Shown here piece by piece: positions 42,493-52,123 of a stretch of DNA of 64,000 bases. Numbering within the stretch: the stretch's first letter is position 1; every line of letters begins with the position of its first letter. Source of the DNA: Hypomyces perniciosus (lineage: Eukaryota > Ascomycota > Sordariomycetes > Hypocreales > Hypocreaceae); NCBI GenBank assembly GCA_008477525.1, contig SPDT01000007.1, positions 1,054,001 to 1,118,000 of the forward strand. The letters are read 5' to 3'. A program made the translations under genes and the position numbers. The notes below the pieces were generated by a model. It saw nothing but the letters and a program-made list of their open reading frames with translations. It had not been told where the DNA came from and did not search any database.

Positions 42493-42738
42493 TTACAGGT
42501 TTCCCTCAATGCTTCCTTCATCCCGCTTCAGGCCTCCTTGGTTGACATTGTCGCCCCATGTGCATTTGAATGACTTGAATCCCTGACCCCATTTGGAGGC
42601 ACAATTGCTGGAAGTACCAGACCATGTGTCTTGGCTCGCGCCGTGTCCCTCTAGGTCGGTGTAAAAGGTGCAAGTGCACCATGAGTAATTGCAATTGGCA
42701 ATACTGGCACTGTTGGAGTTTGTCCACTGCCAATTGCA
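42493..42738 (-). pseudogene. Orphan terminal exon for a small cysteine-rich protein
   Basis: On the minus strand an open frame of 81 codons runs from a clean splice acceptor (CTTTCAAACCTAG, with TTCTAATACC as candidate branch site about 30 nt before it) to a TAA at 42493-42495. The acceptor's own TAG is an in-frame stop, so the frame begins exactly where an exon should. It contains no methionine and therefore cannot stand alone. The peptide is rich in Cys, Trp, Asn and Ser (for example CNWQWTNSNS, CNYSWCTCTFY, SFKCTWGDN), with seven cysteines, a composition typical of secreted small proteins. I could find no upstream exon with a start and signal sequence in the AT-rich 42740-43010. Either the 5' part is lost or it lies further away. 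The family was not recognised. Confidence 0.5.
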
Positions 42739-43008
42739 CTAGGTTTGAAAGATAGTCCTGGTATTAGAAAGCATATCAATCTATATCTAAACTATAGTGC
42801 CCGAGTATATAGTTATATACCCTAGATAATTATATAAATCTATATGCATATGAATAAAGTACTATACTCAGTATTATCAGAGAACTAGACTCTATTTATC
42901 ATTATTGTTAAGGTGGGTGAATGGGTTTTGAAACACATAGCTAGTGCATCAGAGCCCATAACAAAGCACAAAGATAAGGTCACCGCGGGGACCGTATTGA
43001 TATCTCAA

Positions 43009-43100
43009 GACTTCTAAACTTCCTAGGCGGGGAAGAAGGTTTTACATCCCTTGATATCTGGTCATATTAAGCCCCGTAACGTTCTATGACCCCGTTTAGC
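43009..43100. repeat. Direct repeat copy A (LTR-like)
   Basis: Pairs with the copy at 44971-45070 in the same orientation, at roughly 80 percent identity by eye with a few indels. Confidence 0.65.
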
Positions 43101-43724
43101 AAAGTGGTGGAGCAGACGAATCCATACGCCCCCTTGACTGAATCAGATTGACACCTCACAACTGACCCCCTTTCCTTCCTTTCTAAATTGAAATTTAGCG
43201 AACGGTGGCCTTGAGCTCCTGGCTCCTAACGTCCTATTACCCAGATGTGGATTTATGTAACTAGCTTACCTAGTGGACGCAAATAATAAAACAAACAAAC
43301 AAACCCGGTTAGCAAAGAACCCTGACGGGGCGACACCGTTACTATCAGCATCATTATCCCGGCTAACCGACCTAATCAACCTGGTTATTCCAATCCGACA
43401 TAAGCCGCTACCTCGCAGCACACTCAATGTATCCAAGCAACCGGGAAGCCGCGGAGAAAAGAAAACCCCCCCATAAAGGCCCGAAAAACCCGCCGATATC
43501 AACCTAGTAGGGCTGCCAGTTCAGCTAGGCGCCGCTTCCTCTGTAACGCTATCCCAACGCTATCGAGCTTCTCAAGGTTCTTGTCAACTTACTGGTCATT
43601 CTGACCCAGCCTTGCAACAACTAGCTGGCCTTTCTCTGTCGAGGAGCCAGTTACACACTAGCAACTGACTGGTCTGATCGAGTTGTACCCCGGCAGTTAG
43701 CTGTCTTCAGCCCCATCCTTATGG

Positions 43725-43958
43725 TTAAAAGGTGTCAACTGCAATATAACCCGCACTATCAGCTACAATTGCTGAGGTGTACACTTCACTTTTGCTGGTC
43801 TGGTACAACGGTTTGATAAAAGGTATTATGCCTTTCAGGAATGTGGTTCCGGCTTCATATTGCTTATAGTCAGCAGTAACGCACACAGTCTTACATTCGG
43901 CCACACCCCCCACGGCGGTATCCTTAGCTTTACTCCCGATGAAGAACTCCTCCTCTAT
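43725..43958 (-). other. Uninterrupted 77-codon frame inside the retroelement remnant
   Basis: On the minus strand, after a TAA, a frame of about 77 sense codons (starting GIEEEFFIG, ending AGYIAVDTF) runs without stops, although the surrounding gag frame is full of them. It has no ATG. The family is not recognised. It may be a captured exon, a piece of the element or chance. Confidence 0.3.
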
Positions 43959-44199
43959 CCCTTAGAGAATTAGTTGCTACGACGAAGATGGTACACCGCT
44001 CAATCTGGTAATATCAAAGTGCTCTAAGAAGCTAAGCGAATCTACATATCCGATAAATCTCGGGAAGGCGGTCAGGCAACTCTGCTTCAATAGTCTCATA
44101 TTCGTCCAGGAAAGTACGAAAACTCTGGTCAAGTAACTGCTTTAAGCCCACAAGCCGCGTTATTGCTGCGAGACGCTATCATTGATACTGTTCTCGAGC

Positions 44200-44440
44200 T
44201 ATTGGCGAAAGTTAGTCCACATAATAGAGTCATATGCTTGGCTGTAGCTGACCCATCGCCACTTCATCTGCCCTCTCAGGCAGGTACTTGCGTATAGGAC
44301 CTTCTGGCAGTCCTCAAAGTCTTCAAGTATGAACTAAGTGTCTATGAGGAGGTTCTGTAACTCAGTCTAAGACCCTCCTTCATAGTAGACTTGTGGAGGC
44401 GTAGTCTGGGACCAGCTAGGCCGGTATAACTCAACAGGTT
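44200..44440 (-). pseudogene. gag (capsid) fragment with nonsense codons
   Basis: The frame reads ELYRPSWSQ, then YYEGGS, a TAG, TELQNLLIDT, a TAG, FILEDFEDCQKVLYASTCLRG, MKWRWVSYSQAYDSIMWTN and then another TAG. The KVLYAST..LRG core is characteristic of gypsy gag proteins in fungi. The TAG codons sit where CAG or similar codons would fit, as repeat-induced C-to-T mutation would produce. Confidence 0.55.
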
Positions 44441-44745
44441 ACTGCGACCTAGGAACCACAAACTGACTAGCTGGAGTTCACGGTGAGGAACGGCGTTCCC
44501 ACCTTTCAAAGGGCAGCCAAATGCTCCCTCTTATAACGGATCCACTGCTCGTCTCGTCCGGAACCTTCGGATCACGACCTTCGTGATTGGTGGCAACAGC
44601 TGCTGCGGGCCGGCCTCGCCGACCTGGGTAGTTGCAAGGGTCTCGATGGTATGAAGGGACTGCTCGCTCCTCGCTCTCTTAGAAGGCATCCTCAAAAAAA
44701 TCGGACTCTGTTCCAGCAACGGTGCTGGGAAACGTGCATGCTTAA

Positions 44746-44771
44746 CACACACACACACACACACACACACA
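44746..44771. repeat. (AC)n microsatellite
   Basis: About 13 AC units within the leader of the retroelement remnant. Confidence 0.9.
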
Positions 44772-44970
44772 TGAAGCATATATGCTCATGGCCATGGCCA
44801 AATACTATATGCGAGGAAACATGACGTAAGGCTTCGAGTTCGGGGTTAGTTGGTAGGGACAGATTCCGTAGAGCCAGATGTTTGTTGTTGTGGGTGGTAG
44901 AAAGATGCTGGATCAACAATTGATGAATATGCCAGCTAGGAAAGACAGAATTGCAGTTTCTTTATTTTCG

Positions 44971-45070
44971 AGGACTAAGCTTCCTAGGCGGGGAAGAAAA
45001 TCTTATACTACCGCCTGATAGTATCTGGTCATATGATAAGCCCCGTGACGTTCTGTGATGTCGTTCAGCC
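44971..45070. repeat. Direct repeat copy B (LTR-like)
   Basis: Partner of the copy at 43009-43100. On the minus strand it is followed by TTCATCAATTGTTGATCC near 44925, a possible LTR end and primer-binding region. Confidence 0.6.
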
Positions 45071-45076
45071 AAGACC

Positions 45077-45599
45077 TTTGACAAGTGCTGCTCTCTTTAA
45101 CATATCCCCAATCAATCCTGGGTTCTTGAACAATAACTGGATATCTTGTTTAATTTTCCGTTGTTGAACTTCTATCAAGCAAACTGGGGGGTACAATGTA
45201 CGAACCAACGTTGTCAGTCAGCTATTAGCTGATAATACCTGGCAAGCTAGGACAGTGCGCACACTGGCGAGTTTAGCGGATAAACCAAGCTTCCGTCAGT
45301 GGTCGCCTCGTCTCCACTGTCGTGACGCAACTCACGACGTCGTCAGCGGAACATCCACCAGCTGATACTGTACTACTACTACCTGGACCTGGACAATACC
45401 TCATCGAACCCACAGCCTCGTGCCGAAGCGGCAGCCTGGAGGAATCCGACTTACGCAGCCGCTGGCATTCGCATCTGTCGGCCTCAACGTATCCCTCAGT
45501 TCTGCGACTATCGTCGTTAATTTTTACCGCCCTTTGATTACCATTTCGTCGCTGCTGCAGCACTTGTACCGTCGACCCACGCGCAACGAATCCGCCAAG
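45077..45599. other. Promoter and leader of vps27
   Basis: The AT-rich accessory DNA ends near 45200 and composition returns to normal. The vps27 frame stays open upstream to about 45420 but without an ATG, so it is taken as leader. Confidence 0.5.
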
Positions 45600-48035
45600 A
45601 TGATGAGCTGGTGGTCATCCTCGGCCAACACGGCCCTGGACGAGCAGGTAGAGAAGGCGACGAGTAGCAGCCTGTACGAGAGCCAAGCTTACTGCCATCT
45701 TCTTCCTCCCGCAGAGCTACACTGACAAACGAGTTATAGGGAGGATATCGCTCTGAACCTCGAAATATCCGATGTTATCAGGTCCAAGACGGTGGCGCCG
45801 AAGGAGGCGATGCGATCTCTCAAGAAGCGCATTGGCAACAAGAATCCCAACACGCAACTCAGCGCCCTCAACGTATGATGTCCCTGCGCTGCGTTTCACA
45901 CACCCCTCCGCGTCTTGGACGGTTTTCTGACCCTAAATTCTATAGCTTACCGATACGTGCGTCAAGAACGGCGGTTCCCACTTCCTAGCCGAGATCGCTT
46001 CGCGCGAGTTCATGGACAATTTGACGTCCCTGCTCCAGGCAGTCGGCCCCGCAGCCGTCAACGCCGAGGTGAAATCCAAGATCCTCGAGCTCATCCAGTC
46101 GTGGGCTGGCGCGACGGAAGGGCGATACGAGTTGGCCTACATCGGTGAGGTTTACAAAAGGTTGCAGCGAGATGGACACCAGTTCCCACCCCGTGTCACG
46201 GTGTCAAGCAGCATGATTGATAGCAGCGCGGTAAGGGTCTCCTCGCACCTTTCGAGACTGAGGCATCTCCAGAGGGGCATGCGGCTAACAGTGCACCCAA
46301 CAGCCCCCAGAATGGGTCGATTCAGACGTCTGTATGCGATGCCGGACAGCGTTCAGCTTCACAAATCGAAAGCACCACTGCCGGAACTGCGGAAACTGCT
46401 TTGACCAACAATGTTCAAGCAAATCCCTACCCCTGCCTCATCTGGGCATCCACACGCCTGTTCGAGTAGATGATGGGTGCTACGCGAAGCTCACCAACAA
46501 GGGCTTTAGGGAACCCAATCCTTCCCTGGACCGATCGCCTACCTACCCACACAAAACACGCAGCACATCCGCCATGCAGCCTCGGAACGCGCGTGTAGAT
46601 GATGGATTTGACGAGGATCTGAAGAAAGCCCTGGCGATGAGTCTGGAGGAGGTCAATAACGCTACTCGTGGAAGAGCAGAGCCAGTGATGAATGGCTCTA
46701 GGACAAAGGGGGGTGATGCTTCAGCAGCGAAACAAGCGGAAGAGGAGGATGAAGACTTGAAAGCTGCAATTGCAGCATCCCTAGCAGATATGGAGGAGCA
46801 GAAGAAGAGGCATGCCGCTGCATTAAAGGAGCAGACATCAGGGCCGGCCGCCTCTTCTGCGGCGACGCTTACACTGCCCAAGAACGACTATGAGTTGACG
46901 CCGGTGGAAGCTGAGAACATCAACTTGTTCGCTACCTTGGTCGACCGTCTCCAGATACAGCCCCCTGGTACAATTTTGCGAGAGCCACAGATTCAGGAGC
47001 TGTACGACAGCATAGGGGCATTGCGACCAAAGCTGGCGCGGACCTATGGGGAGACGATGAGCAAGCATGGTGAGTTGTATCGATATTGATCTGACTAGAC
47101 AAGCTATTGACGGATGTACAGATACCCTGCTCGATCTCCACGCCAAGCTTTCGACAGTTGTACGGTATTACGACCGGATGCTAGAGGAGCGTCTCTCCAA
47201 AGCTTATAATCAGCAAAACCTCGGTGGATATAATTTGCCGCCTCCCCGTCAGCCGTCTGGACCTTACCCCTCGATGCCGTCACATGCGCCAAGCAATGCT
47301 ACAGGTGCTGAGAATTACTATACAGGTCAGCAGCGGACAGGCTATGTCCAGGGTCAGCAACAGCTATATCAGCCACCGCCAGCGCAGCATGCGACACCAC
47401 AGCCTCAATATGCATCATACGGAGGCGTGTCTGCGCCTGAAGCTCCACCCGGTCAATATCCACCACAGCAACAAGTTCAAAGGAGCGATAGTTGGCAGAA
47501 TAGGGGTCCCTCGGTTCCCCAAGAATACCAGCAGCCACAACAGGACACCCCTGAAAACCGGATGCAGAGTCCTCAACTACCGACAGTATCGCCTTCGACA
47601 GACCGCCACACTGGGTATTACTTCAGCTCGCAACAACCATTGCAGGCTGCCCCATCAGGACCATCCGCTCCTGGCCCTGTGCCAGATGCCAGCCAGCCAC
47701 CCTATCCTAATCTGCAGCAACCTTCTGTACCCTACCATCGTGGGTCAGTATCAGCACCAGCACACGCAACACCGATACAGACCCCGGCTCAGCCTGTAGC
47801 CCAGCCTTCACAGCCCCCTCAGCCAACCTCCCAAGCACAACCCACACCAGCTCTTCAGCAACAAGAGCCACTTCAGCAACCATCATACTGGCAGCCCTCC
47901 GTGCCACACCAACAGCAGCCTCCAGCGGCTGCACCCACATGGGCCGGGTACGGGCAATACTCATTCCCTTCAGTACCTCAGCATGAGCCGGTGAAGCAGC
48001 AGCCTGTTAAGGAGGAGGCACTCATTGAATTCTGA
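45600..48035 (+). CDS. vps27: Vps27, ESCRT-0 subunit
   Basis: Binds ubiquitinated cargo and PI3P on endosomes and recruits ESCRT-I, starting multivesicular-body sorting. Exons 45600-45673, 45740-45872, 45946-46230, 46304-47069 and 47122-48035, giving 723 aa. A VHS domain fills about residues 8-150 ([37 protein letters not shown]). The FYVE zinc finger starts at about 167 with WVDSD, Cxx[10 protein letters not shown] and RVDDGCY. Two ubiquitin-interacting motifs follow near 267 ([14 protein letters not shown]) and 313 ([14 protein letters not shown]). A GAT/Hse1-binding helical region lies at about 370-470. The tail is Gln/Pro-rich and ends LIEF, a clathrin-box-like end. The start is the double ATG giving [10 protein letters not shown]. 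The four short introns were placed so that VHS and FYVE read continuously. Confidence 0.97.
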
Positions 48036-48817
48036 TCTTTATATGTCTGGTGATTGATACAATGTTCTGTTAGTTCTAGGAGGCAAATGGGCAAAAGTGT
48101 GATGAAGGGAAACTGTCGCTATTTTCTGGTGGTGGGGCGTTTTAATACATGGAGAGCGTGTGGTATATCATATTTATCTGGCCTCGTCAGAATGACCCTA
48201 GGAACCAATCTGAAGATTTTTGAGTTTTGGGATACAGAGACTTCACTTGGCCCTTTCTTTCCGTGTGTCACAAGAAGTACGAAGTAACCACACCCTTTTG
48301 ACTTCAATCAATGAGGAGACGTAACATCCGAAGCAGGCGCACCATAGATATGGCATATTGTCATTTGAGCGCATTTCCCTTTCCGAACCTGCCCAGCCCA
48401 AAGTCAACCAATCGGGATAATTGCACGGAGCACGATCCCACATGTTGTTGGTGTTGTGACCTGCGTGGTTTTCTCTTGATTTCGTGCTTGGCCAGGGATA
48501 GCATCTCCGCCCGCCGGAGCCGGAAGACGGAGCTCCGGGTCGGAGCGAACTTCGCCGCCCCCGCTTGAGTCATGAGCGGGACCTGCGGGATCAGACACGG
48601 AGTCTGAGCAGCGAATCGTTGAAGGGGATGGAGAGGAGCAACGGCATGAATGCAGGAGCAGGACTGACGTCTTGTCCAACCGGCCGGGGTTCATTAATTA
48701 ATCTGGGAAAATAAATAAATCTTTTCTTCAGCTTTGGTTCTTGACTTCCCCTCCCTTCACCCCGCCATCATCACATTACCAAGTAAACGTCTGCTTGTTT
48801 TCCATACAGATTCGAAA
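48036..48817. other. Intergenic vps27 to phosphatase-like gene
   Basis: Contains the vps27 3' region, a motif unit at about 48276 and a GC-rich stretch at 48490-48600. The pyrimidine-rich 48740-48780 is probably the leader of the next gene. No coding region recognised. Confidence 0.55.
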
Positions 48818-49630
48818 ATGGCTCCCACTATCCATCTCGTCCGCCACGCCCAGGGCTTTCATAACCTCTCCGTCGAAAACGAAAAGATAGCCGACCCAGA
48901 CCTCACCCCCCTCGGCTCATCACAATGCGCCGCCCTGCGCTCCATCTTCCCGCATCACGACCGCCTCACCACCCTCGTCGCCTCCTCCATGCGCCGCACG
49001 CTGTACACTTGCATTGAGTCCTTCGGCACCGACAGACTATACCCCGTCGTCGCGCTCGACACTCTCCAGGAAGTCTCCGACTCGCCGTGCGATACGGGCT
49101 CCTCGGTCGACAAGCTCGCTGCCGAGTTTGGCAACAAGGTCGACCTGAGTCGAGTGCGCGAGGATTGGAACGTCAAGGGCGAGGGAAGCTTTTTCGAACC
49201 GGACCTGGAAAAGCTGGCCGTTCGAGCGAGGGAAGCTAGACGCGCGCTGCGTGAGATTGCCGGCCAGGGGGATGAGCACATCGCCGTCGTTTCGCACGGA
49301 GCTTTCCTGCACTTCCTCACGGAGGACTGGCACGGAATCACCAACACATACCGTAAGAAAGACCCCCCCTGTTTCCAAGTCATCCCCCAGACTGATCTGA
49401 AGCCTGATCTGCTCCCCCCCGGCGTAGCCACAAGCTGGAAAAACTGCGAGTACCGCTCCTTTCAATTTGTCGATGCCACCGGCAAGGATGATGACGCCGC
49501 CATCCGTGAGACCGAAGAGAGCTGGCGTCGCCGGCATGGAGATTTAAGATTGCCTACATCCGAGGAGCAACGCGAGCTCCGTGACATGATGGAGCGGGAG
49601 CTTGCCCCCTTCTTCAAGGTGAAAGCTTGA
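48818..49630 (+). CDS. Histidine phosphatase superfamily (phosphoglycerate-mutase-like) protein
   Basis: Intronless, 270 aa. The N terminus TIHLVRHAQGFHN holds the RHxx catalytic motif with the phosphorylated histidine at about residue 10. VVSHGAFLHFL near residue 155 holds the second catalytic histidine, and SSMRRTLYT near 66 fits the conserved arginine region. This identifies a branch-1 histidine phosphatase. The fungal members of this subgroup are usually annotated as phosphoglycerate mutase family, but the substrate is not predictable and a glycolytic role is unlikely given the divergence from true dPGM. The first ATG in the frame is MAPTIHLV; the frame upstream has no ATG. There is no signal peptide or PTS1, so it is probably cytosolic. 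It converges on the next gene with about 400 bp between the stops. Confidence 0.9.
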   Translation: MAPTIHLVRHAQGFHNLSVENEKIADPDLTPLGSSQCAALRSIFPHHDRLTTLVASSMRRTLYTCIESFGTDRLYPVVALDTLQEVSDSPCDTGSSVDKLAAEFGNKVDLSRVREDWNVKGEGSFFEPDLEKLAVRAREARRALREIAGQGDEHIAVVSHGAFLHFLTEDWHGITNTYRKKDPPCFQVIPQTDLKPDLLPPGVATSWKNCEYRSFQFVDATGKDDDAAIRETEESWRRRHGDLRLPTSEEQRELRDMMERELAPFFKVKA

Positions 49631-50026
49631 GCGAGGAACGGGTTGCTTCTGCCTCATATACAGTAATGGAAGACGAGTGTTTTAGAGTTGACGAAACTTA
49701 AAAGATGCGTATAGAGAAGCATTATTGACTGGAATTTAGAAGCGAGACACGGAGTAGAAGGAACAAAGTGGTGGATTTGAAGGAACCCTTGTCAGCCATA
49801 ATAAGTCTTGCTGATGCATGAATGATTCTTCACATTCGTCATTAGAACAGCACAAAAGAAATCAGAATAGAGAGAATCATGGTAATTTCATCCACTTCGT
49901 TCATTGAAAGCTAGCTGGCAACATTATTTGATAGAGCAAGTAGGCAGTACATGAAGACCAGATGTCGAAAATCAGTCCAAGTCAGACACGTAAAGACACG
50001 AAGGCTTGTGGGCAGCTCCTTGCCTT
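49631..50026. other. Convergent 3' region
   Basis: AT-rich DNA between two converging stop codons; nothing beyond probable 3' untranslated sequence is seen. Confidence 0.6.
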
Positions 50027-51313
50027 TCAAGCTGGCGAATACAGTAACGGGTCATCCAAATCGCTTCTGCCAAGACAGTCGATGGCACCCCGAATTTCCT
50101 TCCACGTTGTTGGCTGGATATCGATGACAACAACGGACCATCCAAGCTCTGAACGCCCATCTTGCTTAAGTTTGCACAAACAGTAGCACTTGGAACCTGT
50201 ACGACTGCTGAGGAATTCCCCAGCAGCATGCTCAACGGAACTTCCGGACGCCTAGCCTTGAAGGATACCGCTCAGATATGGTGGCGCCTCCTTAAAGAGG
50301 TCTCGAAACTGAAAGTACTGCTTGCGGAAGAAATTCTCCCGGCTGGAATACACAACCCGTGCAAAGAGTTCAAACGTTGCATCAGGTTGGTGCTTGAACA
50401 TGTCCGTCTTTGCTTGGAGCATTTCGTTGAGATGGAAGAAGGTTTTGTGCGCTGTGAGTCGCATATCTTTAAAGCCCTTTGACACCCACAGCTTTGGCAG
50501 TGACGGGGCTAACATGCTCGATGCTGAAATATTTGCACCTTGTTGAGTGTTGGTTGTGCGCAACCCCCTAGCCTCCTCGGATCCGACAAGTGACATGGCC
50601 TTGGTGTGTTTCTGGGCATGCTCATGGACATTTTGCCAATCCACTTCTTTTTTCAGAACTGGCTCGTCATGACTGGTCACAGAAAGGGTGCAGCTTTCCT
50701 CTGGGGACGAGTATTGCAAGGTAGGATCGAATTCTTCGGCGGATCTTGATTCCCTATCCTGCGCCTTCAAAACGCTGGTTGGTGGTGACTGGAAGTGCTG
50801 ATCGAGGGGTGTCATTTCTATGAGCTCTTCAATGGCATCGTCGACAGATTGCCCTAGACAAAACTGATCGGCCACAGAGCTGGTAGCGTCCGTCACAAAA
50901 GATGCGTTTAGAAGATCATCCGAATACGTCCCGAGGGTCTCGTCGAGGTCAAAATCATCATACTCCCCAAAGATATCCTGTGTCGAAAGGACTGTGTTGC
51001 CTGTGCTTCTCTCGGCATTTTTGATAGGTGAAGATGATGTGTTCAGGAGGCGATACTGGGAATCTGCGTCGCTGAGTTGGTGAGAGAGGGCAAGACGCTT
51101 GGCCGCTGGTTCCGCCGTGCTCTGAGGCTCTGAACTGTCTAGTGTTCTTTGGCGTTTTAGACGGTAGGGAAGATCCCGGACATGCTGGGTTGACGGGACG
51201 CTGCCCCGACAGCACTGGTCCTGCAATTCCCGCGTTGTTGGCATTGGGAGAGAGAGGTGACCACTTAGCACCAATTGAGTTTGGAGGATCTCGTCACGAC
51301 GCAATGACTTCAT
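50027..51313 (-). CDS. Unrecognised protein; internal TAG either intronic or a nonsense mutation
   Basis: Family not recognised. From ATG at 51313 (MKSLRRDEIL) an acidic, Ser/Thr-rich disordered N-terminal two-thirds leads to a folded-looking C-terminal part (LWVSKGFKDMRLTAH; ATFELFARVVYSSRE; FRDLFKEAPPYL). The frame meets TAG at 50254-50252 but continues open in the same frame to 50027 through clearly coding-like sequence (SKCYCLCKLKQDGRSELGW; VVVIDIQPTTWKEIRGAI). A 72-nt intron at 50268-50197 (GTATCC donor, TACAG acceptor) would remove the TAG and give 404 aa. Otherwise TAG may replace a TGG codon, truncating the protein at 353 aa. The alternating hydrophobic strands in the C-terminal part would fit a small beta-barrel such as an OB fold, but this is a guess. 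The gene is divergent from glycerol kinase. Confidence 0.7.
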
Positions 51314-52123
51314 AAAAATTGGCCGTCAACGCATGAAGCATCTCGAGATGGTGAATTGGACAGATGATTCCCCCCATTTCGAAGTTTTTGAGCAACACAT
51401 GCTCATAAAGAAAGAAAGTACAATCACGATGCCCCTGCCGCTGTGTGATAAACCACCACATATCTGTCTGTACAGTGTGTCGTGCCTTCCGTTGAACGAG
51501 GGGCATCATGACGTCAAGTGGGTGAGGACAATGGAGGAAGGAGGATCCTCAGACGCCGATTGGCAGCTCCGGAAGCTCCATTTTAAGGGCCCCTGGCAGT
51601 CCCGCAAAAGCCCCGCCAAAGCCCCTCCAGAGCTCCAATGTGCTCCGGGAAAATCGCCGGCCTTCATCAATCCTCAGCTTGCGGCCGCTTCAAACTACCT
51701 ACCACACTCACACTACTGCAAAGCGGATAAAGAAGAGAAATACCAACACACTCATATTTAGGTTAGAGGGTATGATTCTCCACCAATCAATTATTCGTGA
51801 TTTTTTGGTCGCAAGACTCGCGAGGTTCGCCGATTTATGCATAGCCTAATCGATACTCCGTACTTCGGTGCCAACCCTCACATGCAAGCTTTGACCCTCC
51901 GCTCCGTGATAGTAGTAGTCCACGATTAATACACTCAGCCACTATCTTCTCTCTAGATTGTATGTTTCAATCCCATCGCTTTACGCCTCTTCTTCCGCCG
52001 CATCCGCCAAAGGGCTCCATCACACGATCCACTTCAGGCCCTACTCGAGAGAGCTATTCGCAGTAGTATCCCGAGACGAACATCCCACTCTCCTCTTCAA
52101 GTCGTCGAACAATCATCACCATC
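51314..52123. other. Divergent promoter region, unknown gene / glycerol kinase
   Basis: 810 bp that should hold both promoters. A motif composite ATACTCCGTACTTCGG lies at about 51852. The pyrimidine-rich 51950-52120 fits the glycerol kinase leader. No gene seen. Confidence 0.6.

Larger units (their letters stand above)
43009..45076 (-). mobile_element. Decayed LTR retrotransposon remnant (gypsy-like gag)
   Basis: Two direct repeats of about 90-100 bp (43009-43100 and 44971-45070) share TTCCTAGGCGGGGAAGAA, ATCTGGTCATAT and AAGCCCCGT and look like scraps of LTRs. Between them, on the minus strand, lies a broken gag-like frame. It begins at an ATG near 44690 (MPSKRARSEQ), changes frame near 44550 and then reads at about 44440-44200 through YYEGGS, LQNLLIDT, KVLYASTCLRG and MKWRWVSY, the pattern of fungal gypsy capsid proteins. 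The gag segment is interrupted by TAG stops. No protease, reverse transcriptase or integrase was seen, so most of the element is missing. The upstream repeat is on the side expected for a 5' LTR of a minus-strand element. Confidence 0.55.

Noticed and set aside
43266..43502. 78-codon minus-strand frame within the retroelement remnant
   Set aside because: No similarity to retroelement or cellular proteins and no supporting splice signals.
45420..45599. In-frame 60-codon extension of Vps27
   Set aside because: Contains no ATG and lacks the conserved MMSWWSS start; taken as leader.
49972..50235. 87-codon minus-strand frame as the second exon of the unknown protein
   Set aside because: The overlapping frame that continues exon 1 reads much more like a protein (VVVIDIQPTTWKEI), so this one is a shadow.
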